Assembly (NCBI GenBank): GCA_014338405.1
Contig: JTDE01021187.1
Location: forward strand, 32,844 to 96,843
DNA length: 64,000 nt
Source of the DNA: Paragonimus skrjabini miyazakii
Taxonomy: Eukaryota; Platyhelminthes; Trematoda; Plagiorchiida; Troglotrematidae
Direction of reading: 5' to 3'
Part shown: in pieces, positions 1-12,597 of the stretch
Numbering within the stretch: the stretch's first letter is position 1
How the letters are laid out: each line of letters begins with the position of its first letter
The notes under the pieces: model-generated
Databases searched by the model: none
Told to the model about the DNA's origin: nothing
The model's input: the letters and a program-made list of their open reading frames with translations, nothing else
Translations under genes and position numbers: made by a program

Positions 1-184
1 GCTGCTGGACGCAAATCTCATAGGTAATTTATGCAGCAGGTACTGTAGCATGCGACACGGGGTACGTGGGTTGAACAAACATTGGATCTAAGAGCAATCT
101 CTGAAATTGTGAGAAGCAAGATGGAACATTCCTCCTGGCAGTTCATATAACATATCTGGGGGAGATAAACGTGGGGAGCTGGAA

Positions 185-2030
185 CGTAGCCTAAACGCCG
201 TGCTTGTGGCACGATTCATGGAAAATTCGAGGAAATGGAGATCGATTTTCCCTCGGGAAGCGCCGGCAAACTCTTTAAGCCTATCCGTGCTATTGGTCCC
301 AGGTGACCGTCTATCAGTGAAGCTATCAGCGAGATAGACGGCAGGCTCGTCTGCAACAAGTCTGAAAGATTACAGCGGTGGATAGAACACTAACGATCAC
401 TTCAGCTGGCCTTCAGCTTCTAGTGTGTTATCTCCACAAACTTGCGATATAGTACCCTGGTTGGTAGATTTAGAATTATTCACCCAAACTGAGGTCCGTA
501 ACTACATTTCTACTGTCAAACGCACTAAAAAGATGGCTCAGGTGACATCATGTCAACACTTTAAACAGAATGGGGCAGGCATTAGTGGAGGCATTCATTG
601 TTATTTTAGCTTATACGGATGGTGACGACCATCCCTCCTTGTTGGGGTCACTCGATAATAGTCCTATTTTTCAAGGGGAGATTTAGGGGTTCGTGCGAAA
701 ACCGTAGGGGAGTTAGCTTGTCTCCAGTCATTACTAGGGTTCTGGCATCCATTATACTTCGTCAACTCACTGCAGCTCGGGAAGCAGACCATTATGGAAG
801 AACAGGCAAGATCTCGTCCTGGACTGAGATCTATTGATAAACCTTTCGCTGTGGCAGATTCTGAAGGAGAGTCATGTATACCACCGGCCAACAATTGCCG
901 TATTTCTCGACCAGCAACGTGTGTTTTATTCAATAGATCGATCTATACTGTTGAAATCGCTTAAACGCACGGGTGTCTTCCAAGCAGGTGGACATACTGT
1001 CGACGATTTATTCCCATAATTCAGCTCTGGTTAGAGTTTACGGTGAATTGTCTGATAGTTTTGGTACCAGCAACGGCGTGCGTCAAGGCTGTTCCCTTTA
1101 ACCATTTTTGTTCGATTTTGTCGTAGATGAAATAATGGACGACTCTCTACGGTACTTGCAAGAGGCCGGAGTGGATCTCTTAACTGGTGGAAAATTGACT
1201 GATCTTGATTATGTTGACGACAAGTTGTTGCTGTTTGGTACTCTTCAAACAGCATAAACATTGCTAGACGCTATTCCGCGTTCTGCTAAGTACTTCGGAA
1301 TGCGCTTTTTAATCTCAAGATGCAAAGTGCTTCTGCAAGATTGTTGTGATTACGTAAAGTCATTGTTAAATAATGAAGTCTTGTGGGTTGTTGACCGGTT
1401 TGTGTACCTGTGGAGCTGCAACAGCGGCGGCGGAAGTGTAGGGTATGAAACAGAAACAGAAATTTCTAAGGCTTGCGAGGTGTTCGCTAATCAAGGACAC
1501 CTCTGGCAACAGAGAGGTATCTCTGATGTTTAAAGGTCATGTATATAAGGCGACAGTGAGGGCTGCATTACTTTACGGCAGTGAGACATGGTCGCACAGA
1601 GTAGAAGGCGTGAACCATCTTCAGGCATCTGACAATCGACGCTTGCGTTCAATGGCTCGCATCGGGTAGCACCAACTGCTAAGCAACGAAGAGGTTAGTA
1701 TGCCGGTATTTGGTAGTGCCTGCCAAACGAGTCCTCTTTTCAATTTCTACATTTGTACAGACTCAGCTGATTAGGCCAACTACTGAGGATGCCGGCTGGT
1801 CGTCTGTCACACCGAGCACTGTTTGCTGATGCTGTAGCTGACTGGCATAAAGGTGCGGGGTGGGCAGTTGATGACCTGGCATACAGAAATGAAGTCATTC
1901 ACGACGGGGTTAGTCACTCTTGGTCGGGTTCGTATCCTTGGCTGTGGACCTCACGGCTCACAGATTTAGTAGTTGAGGGTGTTAGGTGAGTTAGCATCTG
2001 ATCGGGGTCGGCATGGCGACTGGTAAACTA
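185..2030 (+). pseudogene. Decayed RTE-like non-LTR retrotransposon (reverse transcriptase remnant)
   Basis: Pieces of one LINE reverse transcriptase lie collinearly in several frames. About 230-420 resembles the region before the polymerase. About 660-830 resembles the fingers, with a stretch reading LSPVITRVLASIILRQL. At 1075-1098 a frame reads GVRQGCSL and then meets a stop. At 1201-1227 the catalytic box reads DLDYVDDKL, a YVDD form of the usual YADD. Downstream are a thumb-like part (DRFVYL), the LYGSETW segment (about 1575-1600) and a C-terminal part to about 1990 (RLSHRALFADA). These blocks match the order of trematode RTE-like elements I know. Frameshifts and stops make it non-functional. 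The clade name is less certain than the LINE identity. Confidence 0.8.
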
Positions 2031-2104
2031 GTCCGTTGCTTGATAAATGGATTGAGAATAACACAAAATTATGAACAAGTTGTAATAATTTACGTTTCAA
2101 CGAC

Positions 2105-2707
2105 CTAGGGTGGCCTTCCTCAGGCGTGTTGTAATCGGAATCACACTAACAAAGAAACAGAGGTCACGTGGGATTTGCCATGGTTAAATCAATCTGCGCT
2201 GCAACTGGATTGGTTGGTCGTTGATATTGACGCTGAGGTGTGTTCGCATTTATAAAAGACGATCGTTTGGCCTTGCCGTATATGTCATTTGGAAATATCT
2301 CCTTTTTGAATCGGATACCTCTCACTATGAATTGATTTTTTTTAACCTGACTTGGATTATAGGGCCCGTGAGTGATTTGTTTGATATAATTAACTTCGTG
2401 ATCAAACCACAAAACAGATGACCTGATACACAGAACCCCAGACAAGCGAAGATTCGATTTCTCAAATGGAATTGGCAGTATTGCTCATGACAGTAGAATA
2501 AAGGGTTGAATAGGGTGTATGATTATTCAACTGCACACTAGAAGAGTTAACAGAGGAACTATCTTAAAATTTTCAATGCAAATATGTTCCGTCAAATGAG
2601 TGAACAAACGAACGACTCATATTATGGCTGCACGAGTACTGAAACTATGGCTCTGCTTCGTGTAGTACACGTCAATCCAAATCAGCAACCTTGGCGAGTG
2701 GTACTTG
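2105..2707. other. Unassigned stretch
   Basis: A CCTTCCTCAGG motif near 2115 also occurs near 56325. No credible coding exon or repeat boundary was seen in the rest. Confidence 0.5.
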
Positions 2708-3029
2708 TGTTGTGACTACCAAAAACGCTCGGCCTGAAAATTCGTTTGTTGCGCAAACTTCTGTACACGTCAGGTCAAAGAGTAAACCACAAACGCGCAC
2801 ACTCATTTGCACGGTAGATATTTATTCACATACATCGGGTGACAGTACGTTGTCATTCGCCTTGGTGGAACTTCTGCCAAAGCGCGTACACACTATTCCG
2901 ATAGCCTCTTCTTATCCGTCCTCTCCCTGGCGCTCGGAGCTTGCCCTTTTGTTCCTGAATGTCGCCTGTGCGTAATATACTACTTGTGGGTAGTATGCTA
3001 CTCACAACGAAACTGCCTGTCATACAACA
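2708..3029 (-). mobile_element. Solo LTR, family B, with perfect 4-bp target duplication
   Basis: This 322-bp repeat starts on the minus strand with TGTTGTATGACAGG and ends with GTCACAACA, giving TGTTGT/ACAACA inverted ends. CTTG lies on both sides (2704-2707 and 3030-3033), a perfect 4-bp target duplication. A second copy is at 33018-33337. No internal retrotransposon sequence adjoins, so it is a solo LTR, presumably left by LTR-LTR recombination. An internal block with GCAAATGAGTG and GTTTGTGGT is also present in family A LTRs, so the two families are probably related gypsy subfamilies. The open frame inside it is incidental. Confidence 0.8.
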
Positions 3030-3930
3030 CTTGTGACCCGCTGTCAGATCGACATTTAATTAAAACATCAGGTAATGTAAACTTTTCTTGACCACGAGGA
3101 CTTAGCACTGGATGCGTGTTGCGTGGATTTTCGATGTTTAACTGGATTTGATCTCTGATTGTGTATGAAGCATAGGGATAAATCGTTACCTCGTAAATTT
3201 TTGTGCAAATGTTAGGCATTCTGCGAAATTAACAACCGCTTTGGAGCCAAAATTTGCATGCATTGTATGGGACCCTTCTCCGATTGTTACTTGAATTTAT
3301 ATTCTACCACCAAAGCAGTCAGATTCCAATCTGTTCATCTCTAGTAGCCAAAGACGCAAGTACGACTAATCTAATGAATGCGATTCTCGCTGCTTGTAAG
3401 TTCATTTTCATTGCTTTTTCGCTCGAATCAACTATTGTTTACCTTACGTTCCATTTCACATCGTCATTCTAACTATTCGTGGCCGTGGTGCGACTGGTAA
3501 CCTCGTTATAAAGCCATGTAAATCTGTTGACATTATTTCACCAACGTTGAGTGAAAACGGTTTATCAGCTCAGCAGTAAGACAGCGTGTAGGCGAACAAA
3601 CTTTGTGGTGTATTGACTGAGAACAAGAAAATTGTGTAAACAACCCTGGTAATGAGTGTAGATGGATTACAATGGTCTATGCAATTGACAGTATACGACC
3701 CTTGGCCTGTTTCGACTGTAATCCACATATTCGATAGATTGGCTTAAACACATCGGTCTGATTGATCAGGTGGTTTGACTCGATCAAATGAGTAGTGGTC
3801 GCAGACGGACAGGACCTTATTGATCTTCACGTTGGCCACACTTGTTGTTGCTCTCGAGTGCGTTCTGATAATCGCCATGTTGCGCTGCCCATGTAGCTTG
3901 TTTTACAGGAACAAACGAAACGGTCTGGTC
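3030..3930. other. Unassigned stretch
   Basis: AT-rich DNA with only short unconvincing open frames. No repeat boundary recognised. Confidence 0.5.
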
Positions 3931-4095
3931 AACCAGACAGATTCGTTCAAGCCATTCTATCAGATGTGTAGAATACAATCGAAACAAGTCAAAGGTCGCA
4001 TACTGTTAGTTGTAGAGGTCATTGCACTTCACATACTTTCAACACCATTGACCGCCCAAAAACGGCTCGTCAAAACGTCGATCTTGGTAATGTTG
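3931..4095 (+). pseudogene. PLE endonuclease C-terminal fragment
   Basis: The frame reads a block with QSKQVKGR, VVEVIAL and QKRLVKT. This aligns with the C-terminal third of the PLE GIY-YIG endonuclease at 61958-62386 (QSKWVKGR, IAEVIAI, QKRLVKT). Nothing upstream of this block is recognisable as reverse transcriptase. It is a short relic. Confidence 0.65.
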
Positions 4096-5516
4096 GTTTG
4101 TGAAGGGCAGAAAGCATACTGAAGTCGTCCGAGACACGAATGGTTATCATCTAAACAAACGCCTGTGAATGTTATAGATCATGCTCTTGGTTTTCGATTC
4201 TTAGAAGCTTGTTTCATCAGACCAGATATTTACACCATCAGTTTAATGTCAGCAACTTATTTTGGTTTTTCAAGTACTGGTACATTTTTGTTATTTCATA
4301 ATCACGACGGATATGATCCCGTTCGACGAGTCCATTTTAATACCACCAATCTGTCAGTATGTTATATCTTACACATTCTAATTAAAAAAACTGTCTTCCT
4401 CATCTCTAAACGATAAAGCCTTCAGTGCTGAGTTGACACCAACCAGTTATAGCAAGCTATCACGCCAATGGTTGTAGAAAGCGATATGTTAAAATGTGTA
4501 TAATTATCTATATGGTAAATAAATTATGCCCATAATTATGAATGTTAGTTACGACAAAATTATTACTATGATTTTAGGCTGACCCAAACTTAGTTAGCCA
4601 CATAGATACAAAGTATGACAGCATAAGTAGTATGTGTTTAATGGTCAGAATTGACTGGAAACATATGGTACTTATGTTACCGTATTTTATAAAAGTGTAC
4701 TGTCATTTAGGAGCTTGTAGCAGACAGAATCTCACCACAGTTTCAGTTAGTGCTGTCAACACTGAGTCTAATCTATGGACTCCACTAAGTTGGAGATAAA
4801 CTGCACAACTAAGTTCAAAATGACTTATTATCAACAAATAGACATGATGTACTTTGAGAACCGGATGTATCCTCACTTAATTAACACTGTAGTAACTCGG
4901 TGGAATTGTCATTGTGACTAAGCTCCCATATGGTTTTAGCTTCTGTTTACATTTGTCCTGTTCACGCCTTGTCACAGAGATGTGGAGAAGTAAGAAGATT
5001 TTTGGGTTTCAACAAACGCAACAAAGCGCCCTTGGAAAAAAACAATCACAGTCTTGTGATACGCAGTCGATGGGTTGAGTTGTCTGGATGGATTAGTATA
5101 ATATCCAGCTAAGTTGAAGCGACGGGATGCATCAAAAAGTGTTCCGGTATTAAAACATGAACTTTGACATATTTATCTCTAACCGTTATGTCTAGTTCAT
5201 CCTTATCACTGACCGAAAATGCTCCGTTTTCGATCAGCAAACATCTACGATCAGCGTGTCGACAGAACCATAATTCCATGGGATAAGGGATGTTACTGAA
5301 CGAAGTTCATATTGGGTTACAGCCTCGTAACAGTAGCAAAACTAAAACGTCCTCAGACCACCATAGCCAAGGTCAGTCGAACAATACCAGTTCCATTATT
5401 GATTTCTCACGGAAATAGCTTGACAGCAAAAAATAAAGAAGATCCATCACATGACGTTAGTGACACGGACTGAACTACGGTGACCTCATTAATGAATCCA
5501 AAATCTTAGTAACTAT
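4096..5516. other. Unassigned stretch
   Basis: AT-rich sequence with no open frame above 83 codons and no recognised motif or repeat. Confidence 0.5.
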
Positions 5517-6047
5517 TGTGGGGGGACTGTCAGGCAGGAAGTGCGAGCATTCCAACTCTCGGCTGAATACTGCAACACAGGGGTAGTTGCGTTCAAAAAC
5601 CCACGGTGAGTGGATGGAGAACGGCGTGGGCGACCGGATGAGTCATCGCTCGACCGGATCGGAACAACGGGCGAGAAGTGGCAGCCGAAATAGGATGGAT
5701 GACCAAATTGAAGGTGTGATTATTCCAACACTCGGGGGAATATCTCGACACGGTCATGGAGGACAGTCAAAGCCCACAGTGGATAGATGGGAGACAACAC
5801 GAGCGACCGGACGAGCCATCGCTCAACGAAATCGGATCAACGGACGAGGAATAGCAGGCAGAAAACCCCCGGGTAGAAGGCGCCAATCACACACCTAAAC
5901 CGGGTAGAAGTGCACACGACGTGCGAGCGGAAACCGGGAGGTGTTGTGGACTGGAGTTGTGATTCAAAATCGCGAGCGCTCGTGTGGCATGGTGACTAGC
6001 GTGTTGAGCAATAGAGATTGTGCTTTATTGAACGCCTTTTCGCTACA
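5517..6047 (+). mobile_element. LTR-like repeat family C, copy 1
   Basis: This 531-bp repeat runs from TGTGGGGGGACTGTCAG to TTCGCTACA, fitting the TG...CA rule. It is flanked by CTAT and TTAT, a 4-bp duplication with one mismatch. Other copies are at 8872-9401, 12240-12597, 16170-16647 and about 50855-51175. Inside, two diverged units of about 175 bp each carry a CGACCGGAYGAGYCATCGC block, so the repeat contains an old tandem duplication. Near the 3' end an AATARAGATTGTG block looks like a polyadenylation region. No pol sequence adjoins, so a solo LTR is the simplest reading. A 103-codon open frame (5587-5898) is discussed under findings. Confidence 0.65.
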
Positions 6048-6779
6048 TTATGACCAACATGCGAGGAGTACTCCAGTAGATTTGTACTCCACGAAGTGTC
6101 CATGTAGCCGAATGCATCGTTTAAATCTCACTTCGGTTATGCGTGTCCATCATTGAATATATAACCATGCCCGAAACATGTTTATTCAGTACACTCTTGA
6201 ACAAAATAAAAGACAAGATGATTCCCAGCAGTCACGTAACGTAGGGCATATAATGCACTGTGCACACGGTTATTTCAGACGAATTGTCAGGCCCAGCGTG
6301 CACCGACTAACCGGCCCAGACCTGACATTGGAAGGTGCATGGTTCTGGCAATTGACTCGTTGCATCTTTATGTACGTGCATGTGATTCCTACTGTCGACT
6401 GGGTTGGAGCGTTATTGAAAGAGTATGGTATTATGTGTTCGTCCAACATTACCGTCGAGGTCGTCAAACCAATAACGAAACGAGACATGTCGTGAGATGC
6501 AGGTCATTTAAAGTTTTCAGCTGTGAAATAAGCGGGTGGCTCATTTGTTCTTAAATGTCCAAAAGGAAAACGAAAATCAGATTTAATTTAGGTCCATTCG
6601 TAGGCTTAGCGTCAGTTTGATCGAGAATAGCCTTCAATATATAGGAAGTACAAATCAGTTTGTGATTGCTATGGGTACAGCATTGTTCGTTCACTGAAAA
6701 GATGTAGGTTTGTGGTCATTATCACATTTTCACCGTTCATCGGCTGCATACAGCACTGTTCAGCCTGATCAACACAGCT
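6048..6779. other. Unassigned stretch
   Basis: Several overlapping short open frames on both strands near 6180-6550, none with recognisable domains. Probably non-coding. Confidence 0.45.
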
Positions 6780-7700
6780 GGCTCATTAGTCTCCGGTGAC
6801 GATGCAAATGGCAGAAATGTTTATTAGTTCCAGGGCCCGCATTCTCCACTCTTGTTGACTCAGCACATATTGAGAATCTCCGTTTACTATCGTCTCGTGC
6901 TGCACCTGTGAATGCTTGTTAACGCTTGCTTTCACTCCGCTCCAAACTTTTTTAAATCAGATTCAATATTAGTGAATAGGGCGTCAATCGTAACAGTTGT
7001 CTTCTACTATATGTCTTCAACAAACTCTTTCCAGATCAGTATGACACGGTGCGTTGTCGCACATCAGCACAATTTCTGACATAGATGTATTGATCTTCGT
7101 CGCATCTAGCAGGGTTCGCAGCCAAGTCTTGCAATTGTTGTTGTTTACGCTTGCTTCCTCTTCGTATAGTTTACTATCGAGTTTGGTGTTATAACTCCAA
7201 TCAAATGAAGGCCACGACGTGGGCTACTTGTTGCAGAGACGCATGCCCTCATTCTTTCTAATGAACACCTCATTGACCTGGTACAACCCATCAGATAGTC
7301 TTTGAAATAGTCTAGCAATCCATCGGTTGATAACCAAACAGTCACAGAGATTCCAGATTCTCATTTGCGTTCATGCTTACGGATATTTGACAGCCTCTTG
7401 ACAGCTATGCATCAGCCATTCAAGTATCGTCTGTTCGTTGTGGTCGACAAATCCTTCTCAAACTCAGCTTTGAGATGCAATCTCAAAAATTACAGATAAC
7501 CGTTGAGTTTATGGAAATCCTCTCCAGCAACATATTGATCTCTGATTCCGCTAGATGCCGGTTTCTATATCCTTCGCGAGGCTGAGCTTCATAGCTGATG
7601 CAACCCGCATGAAGCCACTTGATTACACTTGACTCCGTTCAGTACTGCAATCGTGCGCCGGTCATCGCCTCTTTCGAATGCTTTGATAATACATCTACGT
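6780..7700 (-). pseudogene. Decayed IS630/Tc1/mariner-type DDE transposase
   Basis: The minus strand carries collinear transposase motifs in shifting frames. Around 7170-7205 is a block ending LIGVITPNSIVNYTKR, resembling the IGVI-x-NGIV strand after the first catalytic Asp. At 7041-7058 is CDNAPCH, the typical second-Asp motif. Near 6955-6993 is LRLTPYSLILN, the degraded form of RLAPYSPMLNPIE that leads to the third acidic residue, followed by a stop and a degraded tail. Frameshifts and stops separate the blocks, so it is inactive. No terminal inverted repeats were found by eye, so the element borders are approximate. Confidence 0.6.
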
Positions 7701-7704
7701 CATC

Positions 7705-8867
7705 ATACTAAGCGTGAGTGAATCGTGTGCAAACGCTCGATCGCGTTGCTATTTGACTGATCGTTTCGTGAGGAGACATTAGTTGTCGTATGAACTCCAG
7801 TCGATGACCGTACAACTAAAGTTTCCCTGCCGGTTGAAATCAGCAAATTCATTAAACTTATTGGGGGGTATTTTGATTATTGATTTCGTAGGTCTGTGCG
7901 CTAGCCTAATGTGAGACCATGGGCTTAGTGGTGTGTACAGTTGATTCATGAAACGTGACCGGATCTCAAATCCCTGATAAGAAAGCCCTACGGTTTAACT
8001 CTGACGACAGGAAAAATGTCTAATGTTTTTTTCGACGAGGGACAGTTGAAAAGTCTGTGGGAGTGATGAAGTTACGATCATTTGCGAGTGATATTCGCTC
8101 AATATCAAGGATTTTATTGCGAAAAGATAGGCGGCCGCACAAAATTGTTCGCACGGTTTACGATTAGATGTATATTAGTTACGTTTTTTTATATGAATAA
8201 CTCGCGTGAGTGCACCGAACTAGCCCGTCCAAAATCTGGGTCATTATGGCGAACGTGCGCTCGTGTCGTTACTACGTTAGTCTCAGAAATGGGGGTGACA
8301 ATTAAAACGCACTAGACTTCCGTTATTATGGTACTTTGGCACAACGAGACCAGCTAATGTAAACAATGAAACACGTGTCCGTTTTGTCTACTTAAAACGA
8401 TTCCGTTGGTCTAGTTTGCAGGCCAAAGGTCCGAATGTAGAATTGTTCGGTTCCGACAAACGGAATACCGAACTTTAGCCCGTACTACATCAATCAACCA
8501 AGTGATTTCGAAACTTCTCATGTGCTGTTTGCTGTTCGTTGTGGATGTGGTAGGTGAATTCACTCATCACATGATAAGCACGTTTTCATTTTTAGATAAT
8601 TCTTCCATATTTTCAATGTTTCAAATCTGTCGAAAATAACATCAAAACGAGACAGCCAAACGAACAAATTTAAAAGTTTATCTCTAGACCAGTGCAATTA
8701 TACATGGTTTGACCGGGGCGAACTACGAAGAAACCAGATTAATGGTGAATCAGTTGGAGAAACGGTGTGCTAATCGAAGATTTGAAATTTGTAGAGAGCA
8801 CTGTCCAGCAGCACGGTTTTCCAAAACACTCAATCATTAGAAATACATCCGTTGATATATTTATGTT
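7705..8867. other. Unassigned stretch
   Basis: No credible gene. The region ends at the target site of the next LTR-like element. Confidence 0.5.
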
Positions 8868-8871
8868 ATAT

Positions 8872-9401
8872 TGTAGCGAAAAGGTGTCCAATAAAGCACA
8901 ATCTTTATTGTCCAACACGCTAGTTCACATGCTACACACGCACTTGCGTTTATGAGTCAGAATTCTAGGCCACAACACCCCGAGGTTTCTGCTCACGCTT
9001 CGTGTGCACTTCTACTTGGTTTGTGTAAGTGATCGGCGCATACTATCTGTGGGTTTTCGGCCTGCCAATCTTCGTCCGTTGGTCCGATTCCGTTGAGCGA
9101 TGGCTCGTCCGGTCGCTTGTGTTGTCCCCCATCTATCCACTGTGGACTTTGAATGTCCTCCATGACCGTGTCGAGATATTCCCCCGAGTGTTGGAATAAT
9201 CGAGCCTGCGATTTGGTCGTTTATCCTATTTTGCGTGCCGTGTCTCGCCCGCTGGTCCGATCCGGTCGAGCGATGACTCATCCGATTGCCCCTGTTGTCG
9301 GCCATCTAAACGTTGAGGGTTTGTGGACGTGCCTTCCTCCTGCGTTGAGGCATTCCGCCAAGTGTTTGGATGCTCGCCCCTCCCGCTGACAATCCACCAC
9401 A
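8872..9401 (-). mobile_element. LTR-like repeat family C, copy 2, with 4-bp target duplication
   Basis: Inverted copy, 530 bp, reading TGTGGTGGATTGTCAG to TTCGCTACA on the minus strand. ATAT lies immediately on both sides (8868-8871 and 9402-9405), a perfect 4-bp duplication that confirms the borders. Its length is within one base of copy 1. A 97-codon minus-strand frame (9012-9305) corresponds to the open frame of copy 1. The AATAAAGATTGTG block near the 3' end is the best version of the putative polyadenylation signal. Confidence 0.75.
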
Positions 9402-9405
9402 ATAT

Positions 9406-12239
9406 TAATGTTTTGCAAACAATTTCAGAGCATTCATTTGTTGTATGTCTTGATTTAGAATTCGTTCGACTGATCTGTGATGAAATTGAAGTTATTTTAG
9501 CTATCTGGTTATTGTTGGAATTAGTCTAAAATGACCATGACAATTATACGTCTATTCATGCAGCCACTGTACGCTGACATCCGAAACACTACACACTTCA
9601 GTGTGAGAAATAAAACTATTACACTCCACAAGCGGGATCGAATAGGAGAGTACTCAGGGTGAATGAATGTTCGTCGTCGTTTCAAGCAGCCATAGTCAAA
9701 TAGACGGGATTACTTCTAATTCCGTCATGAAGAGGGATACAACGCGGGGTGGTCTTGGAAAAAGTTGATTTCGGCTTGCAAACAAATAAATTCGAACCAG
9801 TGAGAAGTCACTAAACAGCTCTGGTCATCGAAATAGGCTTTCCTTCAATTGTGCAAAGGCTAATTCCTACGGGTGATTAAGGGTAAAACAGGACAATTAT
9901 TCAGTTTGTCTAATGGAGATAGGTGTGACACTCACTGTTCAGGTAAAAACGAGTTTTCTGATGGTAGAGGCACACTTGTTGTAGTAATCTCGACCAGTGG
10001 CATTCAGAGAACATTAGAACATTAAATTTGATTTGGGTCACGAGGGCAGATTCTCTCAACGAGGAACAAATTCAGCACTGTTTAAAGTGGTCGGAGTTTA
10101 CAGACTCGAACAAACCAGTAGGAATTTGTGGTCTTTATTGGTAAATGAAAGCCTAGTAAGGATGGTATTGTTACGAGGAATTATTGGTGCAAATGTTATT
10201 CATAATGAGAAGATGAATAACGCCAATAAAAATGCATATATGGTACATAAATAGCAGTACGCCGAATACATATGAATAACAAAAACTGTATAACAAAATG
10301 GTTGAGCCTATCAAAATCCGGATATCACAACAGAAATGAATAGTGTAAATCACTGATTAAACCAGTGGAAGCTTTCTGAGTGTGACGGATTTATGCGTTG
10401 ATGTGAGAGCAGTCCCTGACTTGTAACTCGTTTGCTGGATGAAGTTGTGCAAGTATTGCAGGCGTATATGTTCATCAGAGGACTGTGTATGGTTTAGTTC
10501 GTGTGGCAGCCTCAAAACAGTCTGTGTTATTCAACATACTGTGCAACAGTGAATAGTCATTCCTTTTGATGTGTCGTGTAGAAGTGTGTGACAAAACCTG
10601 AGTAGTTGTGACAATGTTCGTATTCAAGAACCATGCCTATACAATGAACCAGGTAATGTGTAGTTGGCCCCGGCACTGACACTGCTGACAGAGGTGGGAC
10701 TATCAATCATGTTGGACGTTGACTGCCAAGCGGTCCTCAACAGGTGCTATGTTGGGCGGTCCCTGTCAGGTGTTGCACTGGGTGTTTTTATAGCTCAAGG
10801 AAGTATTAATCTTCGGACACTTCGCACATTTGATACGACATGTTAGAGAGGTAATTGTCTTGATTACATATCGGACAGATTCAACAAAGTAAGAAACATG
10901 TAGAGACAAACACATGAGAGATATGGTGATGGGTTTATCGTGATGTTCCTGTTGATCGAACAGCGATCTGTCGATTTCGAGGAGGTCATTAAAACCCCCT
11001 ACAGAGTTCATACTAGCCTGATCTTAGAAAAGAAACGATGGACGAACGTAGTGAGTGATGACAGGCCAGCATCGATAGAATACATTCGGAACTGTGAACA
11101 TAAACTGACTACACTCATTTATAGCTTGCCTACACTCTGTTTATACGGATTGGCATAGATCTTCTCGAAATGCAGCTTAACTTGGATGCGATCAAAGGGG
11201 TTCGAAATTGAGTTCAAGCCGATGCCCCACAACTATGCTTGTTTGAGCTTATCAGGTTGTGTGAGAGTAAGTATAAAGAGTCATTCTAAACTAATCATAC
11301 TTATTGTCGGACCAAATATTATTTCTTTCGTTCACACGCTGTTGAGGTGCCTAATACAATTTGCGATACCGAATGTGTCAACGGAAATCAGCTCTCAGCG
11401 CGACGGTTATCTGACATATGTGTTCCACATCGAGAAAAAAAGTATTTGCTTCGTGGATTATACGTGTTAAGCTGATCTGTCTGTACTACAGTTATGAGCC
11501 ACACTGCAAGTCTGTTAAGCACATATACTCAGAAAGCATTTAAAAAAATGACCATAGAAACGGCTTCACATGTGAATTTCGGGCTACTATATGGCAGGTA
11601 TGGAGTAATTTACGCCCCAACTGTCCTCTACTATCGTGATTAATAGCATTCTAGGTTTTTGTGTAGATGATATCGAGATGAATGAAGAGATTGTTCTTGT
11701 TTTCTGCTTCAGAAAAGCTAACTTTTAAAGTGGATTTATGTTTTCATCTTGACTGTCCTTCCATATAGCCTTATAGCTTTACAAAAGTATAAATATTCTT
11801 GTCCTATTTGTGTTATTTTCAGCATTTTGTATTGTCATACTAGTGCGCTGGGTCTAAAAATAACATAAATGAGTTTAAGAGTTGGGGTGGCTTCATACTG
11901 TTTTTATGGAGCGTTTGATTAGAACTCCACCAAGAATCTGAGGTATTAGGGACAAAAACACCATCGATCATCCGAGTGTCAGTCAGTGAAGGCAGTGCTA
12001 CAGAGTGGTTAAATGACAAACTCAGCCTGATAAACAGTAACACGTAAACCACAGGCGAATTATGTATTTAATTTGCCACATCCGGTCCTACAACAAACTT
12101 CCTGTCGGTTCAGATCCTGTCCATTTGTATCCGGTAATTACCAATTGATATGGTGCAGTGTACTCAATCAACCATTGTGAAAAGTCACTATCTGTGGTAA
12201 ATGGGACATGAATAAACACGGTTGACTAACATAGTGTGA
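9406..12239. other. Unassigned stretch of about 2.8 kb
   Basis: No motif-bearing open frame. Small frames near 10030-10250, 10770-11010 and 11190-11470 show no domain and no clean splice-site pair. I see nothing I can name. Confidence 0.45.
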
Positions 12240-12597
12240 TGGATGACCAAATGGGAGGCACGACTAGTTCAACACTTGGTGGAATATCTCGACGCGGTGG
12301 TCAGGTATGGCCAAAGCTCACAGCGGGTGGATTGCGGACAACAGGAGAGACCGGACTAGCCATCACTGAACGAATTGATGCCAGCAGGCGAAAATGGCAA
12401 ACGAAAACCCATGACGAAAAGCGTGGGCCATACGCACAAAACCGGGCAGAAGTGCACACGACGTGAAAGTGGAGATCGGCGTTGCGTTATGAACTGGAAT
12501 TCCGGTTCCTGAACGCGAGCGCGCGCGCGTGACGTGGGAACATGCGAGTTAGACAATACTGATCGTGCTTTATTGGACGACTTTTCATTACGATACA
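12240..12597 (+). mobile_element. LTR-like repeat family C, copy 3 (5'-truncated)
   Basis: Begins inside the second internal unit (GATGACCAAATGGGAGGCAC) and runs to the family 3' end, reading CGATACA for the usual CGCTACA. It contains the GTGCTTTATTGGACG block shared by all good copies, plus a short alternating GC run (GCGCGCGCGCG) near 12520. No 5' terminus is present, so borders rest on similarity only. Confidence 0.6.
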
